This document shows positions 32,431-44,589 of a DNA stretch of 64,000 nt, piece after piece; within the stretch, counting starts at the first letter, position 1, and each line of letters opens with the position of its first letter. The notes under the pieces are model-generated. The model saw only the letters and a list, made by a program, of their open reading frames with translations. It made no database searches and was not told the origin of the DNA. The stretch comes from Inia geoffrensis. Its lineage: Eukaryota > Chordata > Mammalia > Artiodactyla > Iniidae. Where the stretch lies: assembly GCA_036417435.1 (NCBI GenBank), contig CM070908.1:55673590-55737589 (forward strand), written 5' to 3'. A program made the translations under genes and the position numbers.

Positions 32431-33287
32431 TAACTTTATCATCATGTTCAAAATAGATTGGCCTGTGATTTTCTTCTCTTTAAATGTCCTTGAGGTTTTG
32501 GTATCAAGGTTATGCTGGCCTCAAAAAGCAAATTGGAGACTTTTATTCACTGGAAGAATTGGTGTAAGGTTGGGCTTCCCTGGTGGCACAGTTGTTAAGA
32601 ATCCACCTGCCAATGCAGGGGACACGAGTTCGAGCCCTGGTCCGGGAAGACCCCACATGCCGCGGAGCAACTAAGCCCGTGCGCCACAACTACTGAGCCT
32701 GCACTCTAGAGCCTGCGACCCACAACTACTGAAGCCCGTGTGCCTAGAGCCCATGCTCTGCAACAAGAGAAGCCACTGCAGTGAGAAGCCCACGCACCGC
32801 AACGAAGAGTAGCCCCCGCTCACTGCAACTATAGAAAGCCGTGTGCAACAACGAAGACCGAACGCAGCCAAAAATAAATAAAATAATTCTAAAAAAAAAG
32901 AATTTGTGTAAGGTTGGTGTTATTTCTTTCTTAAATGTTTAGTAGATTACATTGATGAAGCCCTTCAAGGTCTGAAATTTCTTTCTGGGAAGCTTTTAAA
33001 ATATAGATTTAATTTATTTAATATATACAGGACTATTTGGATATTCTATTTCTTCTCATATAAGTTTTGGCAAGTTTCCTTTTCCTAGGAATTTGTCCAT
33101 TCCTGCTGTTTTCAAAATACTGAGTGAAAGTTGTTCAAAATGTCCTCTTGCCTTTTCAACATCTATAGAATCTGTAACGCTGTCCTCTTTTTCATCCTTC
33201 ATATTAGGTAAAATTTTTAAACATTAACGCAACTCCGGGTTCTTAAGCGTTTAGGGAAATGACAATCATTGATAGGCATTTAAATTA
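32431..33287 (-). mobile_element. Old L1 ORF2 (RT region) fragment, antisense
   Basis: TTGGCCTGTGATTTTCTTCT, GGTTTTGGTATCAAGGTTAT and GCTGGCCTCAAAAAGC correspond to the segment at about 18050-18125 of the large L1. Later text (CCTAGGAATTTGTCCATTCC) is also antisense ORF2. Interrupted by a SINE at 32573-32897. Confidence 0.82.
32573..32897 (+). repeat. CHR-1 SINE, sense
   Basis: Full CHR-1 body with B box AGTTCGAGCCC and AAATAAATAAA tail. Nineteen-base target duplication AAGAATTGGTGTAAGGTTG at 32554-32572 and 32898-32916 with one mismatch. Confidence 0.95.
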
Positions 33288-33297
33288 GTACAGCCTT

Positions 33298-33731
33298 GGT
33301 GACTTCCCTGGCGGTCCAGTGGCTAATAAGACTTCGCTTTCCAATGCAGGGGGTGCGGGTTCAGTCTCTGGTGGGGAGCTAAGATCCCACATGCCTTGCA
33401 GCCAAAAAAACCCAAAACATAGAACAGAAGCAATATTGTAACAAATTCAATAAAGACTTAAAAAATAGTCCACATTAAAAAAAAAAATCTTTTAAAAATA
33501 AATAAATTCGGGGCTTCCCTGGTGGCGCAGTGGTTGAGAGTCCACCTGCTGATGCGGGGGACACGGGTTCATGCCCCGGTCTGGGAAGATCCCACATGGC
33601 CGCGGAGCGGCTGGGCCCGTGAGCCATGCCGCTGAGCCTGCGCGTCTGGAGCCTGTGCTCCTCAATGGGAGAGGCCATGACAGTGAGAGGCCTGCGTACA
33701 GCAAAAAAAATTAATAATAATAAATAAATTC
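33298..33731 (+). repeat. Older tRNA SINE with AATATTGTAACAAATTC-type tail, split by CHR-2
   Basis: Starts GACTTCCCTGGCGGTCCAG. Its 3' part AGCAATATTGTAACAAATTC ... GTCCACATT is a long non-tRNA tail. The target duplication GTACAGCCTT (33288-33297 and 33732-33741) brackets both this SINE and the CHR-2 nested in its end (33511-33718). Confidence 0.88.
33511..33718 (+). repeat. CHR-2 SINE nested in older SINE tail
   Basis: Typical CHR-2 CD-type. Target duplication AATAAATAAATTCG at 33497-33510 and 33719-33732 lies in the A/T-rich end of the older SINE. Confidence 0.93.
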
Positions 33732-33741
33732 GTACAGCCTT

Positions 33742-34220
33742 TCTGGAAGACTGTTTTGTGGTATAGTATATATCAAATATGAAATGTGAGTATATTTTAT
33801 CCAACTACCAGTTTTAAAGAATTTGCCATAAATAAATAATTTCACAAATGCAAAAATATTCAGCACAGTATTATCTATAGTAGCCAAAAAAAAAAAAAAA
33901 AAAAGGAAACAAATCAATAGGAGTCAGGGAAGTAATTGTACTGTTTACATTCGCTAGACTACCATTTTTAGTTACAAAATATAGGATGTTAGTCACAGAA
34001 GAGCATGTACAGTGTAGCCTCTTCTGTGTTAAATATGTACTTCTATATGTGAATGGGTACATAGAAAATAATTTGGAAGCATGGTCACCAAGTTTCTAAC
34101 AGCATTATCTATGGGTGGTAGGATGTTGGGTAACAGTTATTTTCTTTTTGCTCTTCTATATTGTTTAAAATGTTTGCAATGAACATGCATCATTTCTATA
34201 AAAATAACAAAACTTTCAAA
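33742..34220 (+). mobile_element. Old L1 3' end, sense
   Basis: TATTCAGCACAGTATTATCT, TAGTAGCCAAAAA, ATTGTACTGTTTACATTCGC-like and AATGTTTGCAATGAACATGC are the usual order of an L1ME/L1M ORF2 end and 3' UTR in sense. Decayed. Confidence 0.75.
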
Positions 34221-35759
34221 AGAGCTTGGCAGTAACAAGAAGATGAGAGGGTGGTAGGGGAGGGAAGTGTCAAAGCATATTTCTTGACTGATGGAGAACA
34301 GCCAAGGAAGAAAGAGAGCTTGAAGCTACAATAAAGAAGGGGTAATCAACTGAAAGACAGGAGGGCCTGGACTCAGACACAGAAGTCAGCCCTAAAGGGG
34401 CAAGGCAGCATTTCTTCCCAGAAAGGAGGGAAAGACAGTTGAAAATGTGGAGAAGTTCTGAGCATAAGGGAAGGGAAAATAATGTTCCTAACACACGGCT
34501 GCCAATTTCTTACTGAAATCAGAGGTGAGACTATTTGCAAAGAGTGGAGCAGGGGTCTTGAGGAAAGTGGCAAGGGTCTCCAATAGGATTGACAGGAGGA
34601 GAGGGATTCACTGGGGCTTGGACAGTTGAGCTGACCTGGGTGCCTTACGGAAACTTTGGTAAGGGAGCCCGATGGTATGGCTGGGCAGTTTTTCTCTAGG
34701 AGAAAAGCACAGTTGGTACCAGGTCAGAGGGTGGCTCCGCAGGCTTAGTAGTGCTTCAGAGGATGAGAGAATTCAGGATACTGATTGACCTTAGAATCCA
34801 GGATGCTTGGGAGGAAAGTGAATTAAGAAGAGTGCCGAGGACTGGGGATTTAGTTGGAATATGGACATCCAAGAAGCCAGAGGACAGGTGCCCACGGTCA
34901 GGGTGGGTTTTCAGAGTTTGACATGTTATAGGAGACACGAAGGGCTGCTAGGTGGCCAAGGGGGCACAGGAATGGTCATAGAAGTTGGGAAGGTCAAAGG
35001 GTTGTGATGCTGGTAGGTACAGTGGGCTTCTTCGTGGATGGGAGCATTTCCCAGGATGATGATGGGCATTCTTCTGGAGAAGATTTTGAGGCAGGTACTA
35101 AGAGATTGCCTTCAAGGGTAGAAAGACTCCTCAGAGAGGGCTTGATGGAGAGAGCTGGTAGAGTCCTGGTCTGGAGCAGCTGCAGGACAGCAGGGAGTCT
35201 ATTGACCTGCTCTCCTAAGACCAGGACCCTGGACTCCAGACTCCAGGAGAGGCCTCCCCTCACAGCTGTGGGGTTTTGCAGTCCGGAAGGCTGGCAGAAG
35301 GAATGCTCCAAAAGAGGAGAAGGAATGCTCTGCAAAAGCTTCTTAGCAAAGGGACAGGGGCATGGGGTGCAGATGTGTGGGCAAAAAAATATGAGAACGG
35401 CGTTCAAAAGAGAAGCAGACTAGCGAGAGGAAGGGCTGAGCTGCAAAGGGGTGAAGATTTGTTCGCCGGTTTCCCAAAGGAAATGATGAACTGTATGTTT
35501 CTTTTTCTTGTCACAAAGCAATATCTGCTCACTACAGAGAGAACAGAAACTACAGATAAGCAAAAAGCAAAAACAAGTAAACAAAAAGAATCATAAGAAT
35601 GACTCACGATCCCAGGGTCCTAGAGCTTTTCCCGTTGACATGTTCTCCCCTCCTGTTCCCATTGCCACAGACCCAGGTCAAGGCCACATTGGCTCTAGAA
35701 TCAGCTTGTCCTCAGGGTCACAAATTTCTCTTCCTAGCTGAGCGCCCGGGCCTGCTAGG
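34221..35759. other. Intron, no gene recognised
   Basis: A G/A-rich stretch (34230-35460). Open frames on both strands at 34994-35423 overlap each other and give no recognisable protein. 35480-35600 has a weak resemblance to an old LINE end. Confidence 0.45.
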
Positions 35760-36130
35760 TGCTAGTCCACCTCCCAGCCTTCCCATCCTGCAGAGGCCAC
35801 TGCAGCCATCTTCCCAAAACACCCTTCCCATTGCCACTTCCCTTTTTAGTTTCCATCATATACTACCTCCCCTCCCTGGCTTTCCAAGGCTTCTGGAACC
35901 TGGAACATGGAACAGTCCTACCTCCCAGACTTGTTTCCAAAGCTTTCCCCTTACTTAGATGTGCTTTGTTTCCCTCCCAACTCACATCCCCACTTCCTCA
36001 CATCCAGGTCTCTGTGATGCCCTCCCTGTCAGGATGGCCACCCCAGTGCCCTGCACCGGCCCATACTGACTGCTCTTTGCCTTTCCAGGTACTCATCTGA
36101 TCACTCCTTTTAGGACCTCATCAGTTCTGT
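35760..36130. repeat. Possible L2-derived segment
   Basis: Long C/T-rich stretch with CCATCTTCCCAAAACACCC and TTGCCTTTCCAGGTACTCAT blocks, L2-like in style but strongly diverged. Confidence 0.35.
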
Positions 36131-36214
36131 GTCAGTGAACACCTAGGTATGATGAGTACACTTAGGTATACTTAGGAGGAAGCACAGGACTTAGAGCTGG
36201 GAGGAACCTAGGCC

Positions 36215-36315
36215 CCTGTTCTTACTGAGAGAGAGGCCCAGAGACACCCCCAAAGTCAACCAGAAAGCTGTTAATGGAGCTGAGACTAGAACCCTGATTC
36301 TCAGACCTGAATGCT
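36215..36315 (-). repeat. MIR fragment, antisense
   Basis: GAGAGGCCCAGAGACACCCC, AAAGTCAACCAGAAAGCTG and GACTAGAACCCTGATTCTCA follow the reversed MIR order. Confidence 0.7.
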
Positions 36316-37069
36316 ACTTGTTGAATTGAATATTGCTTTTAACACACAGCTCTTCTCTGATGCCTGGACATGAAGTCCCAGAGACCCAAAGCAGTGGTTA
36401 TGAGTGTTGAGAATATATCAGATTGCTAAAAATCCAGACTTCTGAGCCCAGTGGGGGGAAACCCTGATTCAGTATGTCCAGGATAGGACCGAATATCTGC
36501 ATTTAAAAAAAACAACAAAAAACTCTCTGGATGATCCTGATGTAGAGAGCCCTCAGCTCAACAGAACTCTTGCCTTTGGTTTTGCTTTCTTTTTTAAGTT
36601 CCCTGATATTGTCCCTGTGGACACTGTTAAGCTTTTCTGAAGCTTCGCGTCTCAGGAGCGGGCTTGGGTCACCCCCCATCCAGATCCCCATCCACAATTT
36701 AACAGCAACAGTGCAATACTGTGGCCTGTGCACCTTCTCGGCCCCAAACTGGCCTGGGCCCAAGCTGCTGTCTTCTTGGTGTGCGTGACCATTTGGCCCC
36801 AGGAGCCAAGTTATTTTTCAAAGTCCTTTTAGGCATACCTTGGCAAAATATTGAGTGGAGTGGAATTCTTGTTGGAAGCACCCCCCTTGCCAGGGTGTTT
36901 CTGAGCACCTTCCGAAGCATGGATGCCCAAGCTCTGTGGTCTGCCAACTTTCTGTGTCATAAGGCTTCCACGTAAACCGAGCCGAAACGTGTGCCTGGGC
37001 CAGGCTGGCAGGAGGAAGAGCCGTCTGCGTGGTGATGAGGGCGAGACTCTGGGCACACCGCCTGCCTGG
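36316..37069. other. Intron, nothing recognised
   Basis: Unique-looking. Overlapping short frames near 36700-37100 on both strands reflect local GC content. Confidence 0.45.
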
Positions 37070-37315
37070 GCTCGTGCCTCAGTTCCACCTTTCCTAGCTG
37101 CGTGACCTTTGACATCCCTTTACCCCCTGTTTCTTCATCTATAAAGTGAGAGTAAAAATTATAAAGTTAATTATAATTCTATTATAAAAAATAAAAGAAT
37201 TCCTACCCCACAGGATGGTGATGAGGATAACAAATTAATGCATGAAAAGCCCTTGAAACAGCATTTGGCACATAGTAAGTGTTCAGTAAGGGATTACAAT
37301 TATTATAATTATTAC
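37070..37315 (+). repeat. MIR SINE, sense
   Basis: TAGCTGCGTGACCTTTGACA, TTTCTTCATCTATAAAGTGA, GATGGTGATGAGGATAACAA and GGCACATAGTAAGTGTTCAG in the consensus order. Confidence 0.88.
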
Positions 37316-38884
37316 ATGAAGACTGTGATGAAATAATGAGAATCTAAAGAGATGACTCACTGCTCTCCATGGTTATCTGTCCAAAGTTACCAATTCCCCC
37401 TTGTTGCATGAGCATTGATCAGAGGAATGACTAATAAGGTAGTAATTGCTCTTCAAAATGCTGCCTGGACCCCTGAAGACAATTAAAATATGCTAGGTAT
37501 TTCCTAGCAATAAGGTCAAGCCTTGCATAATTTAACAGCTCTACAGCAGTTCAGCATTTTGGTGCTTTGGTAAGGTGGCAGTTACATAACAGGCTGCAAC
37601 CACGCAGATGAGCAGAGCCAGAGGTGGGGGAGAGGGTGCTTTGAAAAGATGTGTTAGCAGAGGGATGATGGGTGTGATAGTTGAAGGACATGGCAGCAGC
37701 TGCGGGCTTCATGAAGTTTGGGTCTAGGGGATGCATGCGTGCCCTGTGCCATTTTGGCACATGTTGGCTTGAAAAACATCTCCCAATGTTAAATATCAAG
37801 CTAATGCCAATGGGAGGTATGAAAGTTTGTCTTATTTTAGCCATATTGCAGGTGTTTTCTCACTCCTTGGTAATATCTTAAGTTAAAAATACCAATTGCA
37901 TCAGTCTCTAAAGTGACACAAAGCTGAATAGATCTCTGAAATCATGTTTTATCAAACTTTTATGTAAAAAACTCAACTTACAGTATTGCCAAAGCATCAC
38001 CTTCCTGTATCCCATTGCCAAGTTACCCTTCCTTGGTGCTTCGGATGTAGTGGTACCATACTTCAGATTCCAAGTACAGGAGAGCCCTAGAAGGGTGTTA
38101 GAAAGCGGATTACAGTGGTTTATTTCTGTTTGGGATGAGAGATGCTAGTCTGTGAGCCCTTAGCAAGTGATCTCATGTGCTAGCCACTAAAATACTTTTT
38201 AGACTGCCTTGTTTGAGTTCTGCAATATTTCTTTAAAAGAAGACTGACATTTAAATAGACTGCTTCGTGTTTATCGGAATGTAAGGCTCAAAACTTCTAG
38301 AGACCAGAAAGTCAGTTTGTTTCTGGAACTGTCTTTAGAAAAACAAGGATCATCCTCATCTCGTCTGAGGAGCCAGAACAGTTCTTTGGTTGCCCAAACT
38401 TTCTGGAGATAATGCTTAAACCGGGGCCTTTAGATTCATGGATGGAAAGAGTTCTACAGGGGCTGTGCTGCCAGCTGAGCCAGGCTGAAAGCTTGCCTCG
38501 GTAAGGCTCGCGTGGTAGCCTGCCATTTGCCTTAGTAAGAAGCAGCTGTGGAATAAGTCCCTGGAGATGAATGAGGCCCAGGAAAGCCTTGTTGGATGAA
38601 AATCTATAATCTTACCTTAAGTCTTTTGAAATAAATAATTTTTTAATATTTACAAATGAGAGCAAAATTTAAGATGAATATAGTCTTTCTTATTGCTGCC
38701 CGTCCAAGCATTATGGGAGGTCAGAGTGCTAACCTGCTAGCCAGGTGGCAGGCAGTAGCCAGGAGGCCTTAGCCAGCTATAACTTTCATCTGTTCACCTA
38801 ATACCCAGTTAGTGCAGACCATGGACCACACTGTGCTGCAGAGGAAGGACGATGGCTGGAAAGCCTCACTGAGTGCATATGTGT
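37316..38884. other. Repeat-poor intron interval
   Basis: About 1.6 kb without recognised transposons or genes; candidate conserved noncoding sequence. Confidence 0.45.
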
Positions 38885-38897
38885 GAAGCATTATTTT

Positions 38898-39132
38898 TAA
38901 AAAAATATCTATTTGTTTACTTGGTTGTGCTGGGTCTTAGTTGCGGCAGGTGGGCCCCTTTAGTTGCGGCTCACCAGCTCCTTAGTTGCAGCACACGGGC
39001 TCCATAGTTGTGGCATGCGAACTCTTAGTTGTGGCATGCATGTGGGATCTAGTTCCCTGGCCAGGGATCAAACCCAGGCCCACTGCACTGGGAGCACGGA
39101 CTCTTAGCCACTGCACTGCAAGGGAAGTCCCC
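38898..39132 (-). repeat. tRNA-derived CHR-related SINE, antisense
   Basis: Reverse SINE with TTAGTTGCGGC-type units, B box GATCAAACCCAGGCCC and AAGGGAAGTCCC end. Perfect target duplication GAAGCATTATTTT at 38885-38897 and 39133-39145. Confidence 0.94.
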
Positions 39133-39145
39133 GAAGCATTATTTT

Positions 39146-40130
39146 GAATACCAAACTGTTTGACATTTTTCATAATAAAGTTTTTTAAAAGTGAGCTAGT
39201 ATATTGGAGAATAAGAAGGAGATCTTGGAAAACAAAAGATATAACTAACTTAAACACTTTTTTAGTAGAAAGGCTGACAAACAAAATCAGGGAGTTTCCA
39301 AAAGGCAAGGTGAAAAGATGAAGAGATAGAAAATAGGGGAGAAATAATAAATAAAAAGTTTAAACGTTACATCCAAGAGTTTGAATATCCGAATAGGAGT
39401 TCCAAGGAGAAAGAACACAGAAAACAGAAGGAAATTACCAAAGAAATAATACAAGAAAATTTTCAGAACTGAAGGTCAAGGAGCTTTCAATCTAGAGCCC
39501 AGCACAATGAATGAAACAAAATTACCCATCCCTAGACAACACTGTGATCAACATTCACAGCCCCAGAAACAATGAATTGTAACAGCTTTGGTGGGAAAGC
39601 TAGTCACAAACAAAAGAAGGAAAATCAGAATGCTAATAGAGCTCCTTAATAGCAGCAGTGGAAGCCAGAAGTCAACAGAGCAAAGTCAGCAAAATTCTGA
39701 GGGAAAATTGTTTTCCATCTAGAATTCTATGCTCAGCTAAACTTTCAATAAAGTTTGAGGATAGAACAAAGACTTTTTTTTTTTTTTTTTAGCGGTACAC
39801 GGGCCTCTCACTGTTGTGGCCTCTCCCGTTGCAGAGCACAGGCTCCAGACGCGCAGGCTCAGCGGCCATGGCTCACAGGCCCAGCCGCTCCGCGGCATGT
39901 GGGATCCTCCTGGATCGGGGCATGAACCTGTGTCCCCTGCATCGGCAGGCGGACTCTCAACCACTGCGCCACTAGGGAACAAAGACATTTTTAAATCTAC
40001 AAGGACTCAACATTTTGCTTTCTGTGGATCCTTTTCTAGGAAACAACCAGAATAAATACTCAGCAAAATGAGGAAATAAAAACAGAAAGAGAAATAGAAC
40101 TCAGAAGGCAGGGAACCAACACAGGAAAAC
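39146..40130 (+). mobile_element. HAL1/L1-like ORF1 and 3' region, sense, decayed
   Basis: GAATTCTATGCTCAGCTAAA, AAATTGTTTTCCATCTAGAA, TTTGAGGATAGAACAAAGAC and AAATCTACAAGGACTCAACA are familiar old L1/HAL1 landmarks in sense. Interrupted by a SINE at 39774-39976. No open frame remains; family choice between HAL1 and L1M is uncertain. Confidence 0.6.
39774..39976 (-). repeat. CHR-2 SINE, antisense
   Basis: Reverse CHR-2 with a T-run, ending at CACTAGG (the usual terminal GGAAGCC is clipped). Perfect target duplication GAACAAAGAC at 39764-39773 and 39977-39986. Confidence 0.93.
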
Positions 40131-40546
40131 AGCCTGGAGAAGCCCAATGTATATAAAATATGCCTGGCTACTGTGGAATTCGCAGAGTATCTGCTGTACT
40201 TGGCCATTTGGAAAATGATATTTGTATATATACTGATAGTTCAGGGAGAGTGTTTGGGAAAACCTGAATGTAAGTGCATAGAAAATGAAGGAAATGAAAC
40301 AAAGAGGGAAGTGGTAACTCCAAGGAAAAAAAAAATGTAGAAGGGAAAAAAAAATGTTAACTCCTTGACTTTTCAGTGAACAATTCTTTATCATAATAAT
40401 GTGAGGGAAGGAGAAATGTGGTAGGTGGTATAAAAGAGCTTAAATCTAGGCAATTATAACATGAAGTTAATGGGTGAAGGGTAAATAGATAAACCAAGAA
40501 ATGGCAATATTAACATATTATTTGGTTTTTTATAAAAGCTAAAAGC
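40131..40546. other. Intron, unassigned
   Basis: A/G-rich sequence, possibly the continuing tail of the HAL1/L1-like element; not resolvable by eye. Confidence 0.4.
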
Positions 40547-40857
40547 GGGACTTCCCTGGTGGCACAGTGGTTAAGAATCTGCCTGCCAATGCAGGGGACA
40601 TGGGTTCGAGCCCTGGTCCGGGAAGATTCCACGTGCCATGGAGCAACTAAGCCCCTGCACCACAACTACTGAGCCTGCGCCACAACTACTGAAGCCGGCG
40701 CGCCTAGAGCCCGTGCTCCGCAACGAGAAGCCACCACAAATGAGAAGCCTGCGCGGCGCAACGGAGAGTAGCCCCCGCTCGCCGCAACTAGAGAAAGCCC
40801 ACGCACAGCAACAAAGACCCAACACAGCCAAAAATAAATAAATTTATATTTTAAAAA
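40547..40857 (+). repeat. CHR-1 SINE, sense
   Basis: GGGACTTCCCTGGTGGCACAG start, B box GGTTCGAGCCC, CHR-1 body and AAATAAATAAATT tail. Perfect target duplication AAAAGCTAAAAGC at 40534-40546 and 40858-40870. Confidence 0.95.
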
Positions 40858-40870
40858 AAAAGCTAAAAGC

Positions 40871-42090
40871 ATTGAAAGTGTTTGCCTCAGGGTACTGTTT
40901 TTTGGTTTCAGCATTTTTGAGCAGTTTGATTTAAACCATGTGTTTTTGTTTGCTCTGAGAAAAATGAAAATAAATTAAAAGGAAGAAAAGGTCAAAAGTT
41001 TGACCATCAGTGGGAAACTCAAGCCTGCATCATCTAAGCTTTTGTCACCACAGGCATCAGCGGCGTGGCGGATGGGAGCACACAGTCAGAGTCTCTGTAA
41101 AATCCAGGCTCTGTCTCCAGGTTTCTTGTCTCGGGATAGCCTCCCTGTCCACTGGCAGGTGACTGGGCCGTCTCCTGCCAGCGCCGTACCAAGTTTCAGG
41201 TGAGGTTATAAGGCTGAGCCCGGGTGTATGCCTCATAACAGGAAGAGAGGAAAGAGGAGGAAGGAAGGAAGGAGAAAATCCCCTTCATAGATGGATTTAG
41301 AAAATGATTTGCCACTTTATTGTTGAGACAGCTTCAGGGAAACTCTATCTGAAATGCACCAACCAGCTGAATATAGCATCAGATGACGATTCCACTTCTT
41401 TACCATGTGAACCTGGCTGGTGTGACTCAACAGTGTGTCTCTAAGCCAGCCCCAGGGAGCAGAGTTAACCAGTGGGCACACTGGGCTATCCCATTCCCAC
41501 CCCTGCTCCAGGTTGGAGTTGGGGTGTGGTACTAAGGGTTCTGGCTGGCCTGACCCAGTGATCTATCTAGAGAACGCAGAATGGACCAGATTTCCCCCAC
41601 CCACACCCCTCATCCAGGGGGTGACCTCTCCATCCATCACCACTGCTGACAGAGGTGCCTTATCATAAGTCTGGGGCCTGCCCCAGTGCAGACTAATCCA
41701 TGTCTGGGCTCCCTGAATCTCATTAGAATTGGACCACTGAGACCATAGCAATAGTCAGGTAGCCATTCACTTCTCTGTACCCTACTCCTGTTGACCAGCA
41801 GTGTCTGAAAGAAGTGACTAGGGAAGGAGCTTTCTACTCCTACACCCAGGTGTGCAGGGCACCAGGCCAGCCACAATCGAAGACGCAGCTGTCTGTGTAG
41901 ACTGGGCTGCATCAAAGCCCAGTCTGTCCTCTCCTGTACCAGGCCTGGCGTGCCATTTTATCCGGGAACCATTGTACCAAACTCCTAGCTGGGGAGGACA
42001 CCTTGCACTTTCAGTTAGTCGTGATTTAACCTGTTCGTGGAAGCGTTTTCCTTTGAACAAAACATCTTTCTTTTATCTTCTAGGTAGTGA
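40871..42090. other. Intron, nothing recognised
   Basis: Unique-looking, moderately GC-rich at 41040-41960. Overlapping frames on both strands give no recognisable product. Confidence 0.45.
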
Positions 42091-42440
42091 GCCATTTTTA
42101 AAAACCTTGTTTATTATAGAAGTGATGCATGCTTGTAACAGATTGAAACAATACAAAACTATGTTACGAAAAGGATGGTATATATGTATGTATGTACAAC
42201 TTTGTACAACATATATATGTATATATACATATATGTATCTGCACAAACAGCTGTGACCACACATATATGGTTATTGTTCAACAAAAATGAGATCATATGC
42301 AATGCAATATGTTTGTTCTGTCGACATAAATTATAGGCATCTTTTCATATCCTATAGATCTGCCTCTTTCTCAAGAATATTCTTTATACTGATACACTTT
42401 GATTTATCTAAGTCCCCTATTGATGAACATTTAATTTCTC

Positions 42441-42473
<33 letters not shown>

Positions 42474-42694
42474 GCGGTACGCGGGCCTCTCACCATTGTG
42501 GCCTCTCCCGTTGCGGAGCACAGGCTCCGAAGGCGTGGGCTCAGCGGCCATGGCTCATAGGCCTAGCTGCTCCGCGGCATGTGGGATCTTCCTGGACCGG
42601 GGCATGAACCCGTGTCCCCTGCATCGGCAGGCGGACTCTCAACCACTGCGCCACCAGGGAAGCCCCTCTCCCAGACTTTTGATATTGATATTAG
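42091..42694. repeat. Ancient LINE-like fragment with AT palindrome
   Basis: TTATTATAGAAGTGATGCATGC, GAGATCATATGCAATGCAAT and GATGAACATTTAATTTCTCCC resemble the dispersed repeat also seen at 50801-51150. A perfect 22-bp alternating-AT palindrome lies at 42213-42234 within a TATG-rich stretch. Split by a SINE at 42451-42666. Confidence 0.5.
42451..42666 (-). repeat. CHR-2 SINE, antisense
   Basis: Long T-run then reverse CHR-2. Perfect target duplication TCTCCCAGACTTTT at 42437-42450 and 42667-42680. Confidence 0.95.
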
Positions 42695-42905
42695 TGTTGT
42701 AATAGTACCCTTAACTCTGAAGTCAGACAGCGTTAGTTGGGATTCCAGATACTCCATTTACTTACTTTGTGACCTTTAGCAAGTGATTTAAACTCTTTGT
42801 GCCTGTTTCCTGATCTATAAAATGGGAATAAAATTGTCCTCACAATGTTCCTACCAAAAAAAAGCTAAGTAACATAATATGTATAAAATGTACTTAGCAT
42901 ATTAT
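42695..42905 (+). repeat. MIR SINE, sense
   Basis: TACTTTGTGACCTTTAGCAA, TGATTTAAACTCTTTGTGCC and CTGATCTATAAAATGGGAAT in the MIR order. Confidence 0.87.
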
Positions 42906-43045
42906 AATAATCATAGCTAACATTTTTGGAGTACTTACTATCATCCAGGCACTGTGTGGGTAAACAAACACCACACTATTTCACATGTTAGCCTTATAAC
43001 AAATATTTTAATATCTGCACAGGCAAGTCCTCCATCATTGTTATT
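42906..43045 (-). repeat. MIR SINE, antisense
   Basis: Starts TAATAATCATAGCTAACATT and carries CCAGGCACTGTGTGGGTAA, the reversed MIR 3' end. It abuts the sense MIR just upstream, giving a head-to-tail inverted pair. Confidence 0.75.
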
Positions 43046-43199
43046 AAAACGACATTAGCTATTCCTATGCATTTACTCCTCCAGGTAAATTTTTAAGTCA
43101 ACTTTCCACCTACCTCCCATCAATATGACAAGTTTTTTTTTTTTTTTTAATCCAGTTGGAGTTTTGAAGGGTGTCTCTACTTTTGAAGGTTGCCAGAGT

Positions 43200-43412
43200 A
43201 CAAAGACCCTTGGACTTGAGTCAAAAAGAATTGGATAGTCTCGCGGTATCCCTCCAAGGCAACGTGACCGTGGGCAGTTCATTTAAATGCTCTGAGCAAC
43301 TGCAGCTTCCCTACCTGTAAAATGGGAGAGATGATCCTTATAAGACACGGGGGGAGGATATTGTAAGAAAACACTGGAACAGGGCCTGACAATAAATACG
43401 TAACAAATGTAC
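43200..43412 (+). repeat. MIR SINE, sense
   Basis: CAACGTGACCGTGGGCAGTT, TTCCCTACCTGTAAAATGGG and GGAACAGGGCCTGACAATAA are MIR landmarks in order. Confidence 0.85.
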
Positions 43413-44589
43413 TTGCTTCTGAGGTGAGTGTTTGTACTTTATCTTCTGACTCTTTGTCGTTAGCACCATTTTCAGTGGCAGCTCCAAGATGATCTTCAGT
43501 GAAAAGAGTTTGTGTAAGAGCAAGAGCAGCAGTGAGCAGGCAGGATGAAGTCTCAGGCCCCCGTTTCCTGTGCAGGGCAAGCGGAACATTTACGACCCGT
43601 TGAAGATTAGCCAAAAGGGAGGAAAGGGGACTGGGACAAACATAGACTGTTCCGTCGTGCTGGCATGTGCCATCAACCATGGAGTGGACTTCCTGCTGCA
43701 GGACACATCTGACCTTTAAGAGGCACTGTCTGGGTGAGGCTGCCTTTTAGCAGGACAGAACACAGCTGTTGTTTAGATATCAGAGGCTGGTTAATAACTG
43801 TATTTGGCAGTCAGCTCGGGATGTTAACAGTTTGGAAAACAGTCTGCTTCTAGGTTTAAGGAAGGCTAGTATGAAGGGAATCTTTGTGTTACCAAGCAGG
43901 TTGTTTGGTAATCCTTTGAACAAAAATGAACACTTAGCAGCAGCTTTAAAAAGAATACCGAGAACTCGTAAAAGTCAGAGCAGATGTGCAGGAGAAGGTC
44001 ACACTTCCAGAGCTCTCCTGGGAACTGTTTCTGGACTAACAAGTCCAACAAATGTGTTAATTCAGGTTAAGATTTCTAATGCAAATATTGACTCAATGGC
44101 AGCATTTGCAGTTCATTCTCAACTTGAATGTGTCCTTTCAGAATACCTTTGCCTGTCTGTTTTATTTCTTCACGCCTGATAGTTTGCCCACCCTTCATTT
44201 TGAACCTCAGCAGGTGAGTTTTTAATGACCAGTTCTGCATTCTTTCTCTAGGCCTGAATAATGTTTAGAGGAATAAATATAACTATTTCTTCATTTTTCT
44301 AGTGGCATAATTGTAGGAAAGGAGGGAGGAGAAGAGACAGTTTAGACCAGGAAATCCTGGCAGAATGTAAATGATTCCCAGTCTTAGGTCAGATTACATA
44401 AAAATAACTTCTTATCCACTATTCAATTTAAAGGAAAACCTGAGGTTGTTTTGTTTTTTTTCCTTCCCCCAGTTCACTTGATATTTTAATTACTGTTAAT
44501 TTTAAAACATGTGTCTTACAGTTTCTATGAATTGGTATACAAACTGCTGTGTGGCTAACCAACTTTTAGTGTAAAAGAAAAAGTTTTGA
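43413..44589. other. Repeat-poor intron interval
   Basis: About 1.1 kb free of recognised transposons. Contains GGTTAATAACTG near 43788, an HNF1-half-site-like word. Two frames (43279-43680 minus, 43769-44179 plus) are open for over 130 codons, but the first runs into a MIR and neither shows a recognisable domain. Confidence 0.45.
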
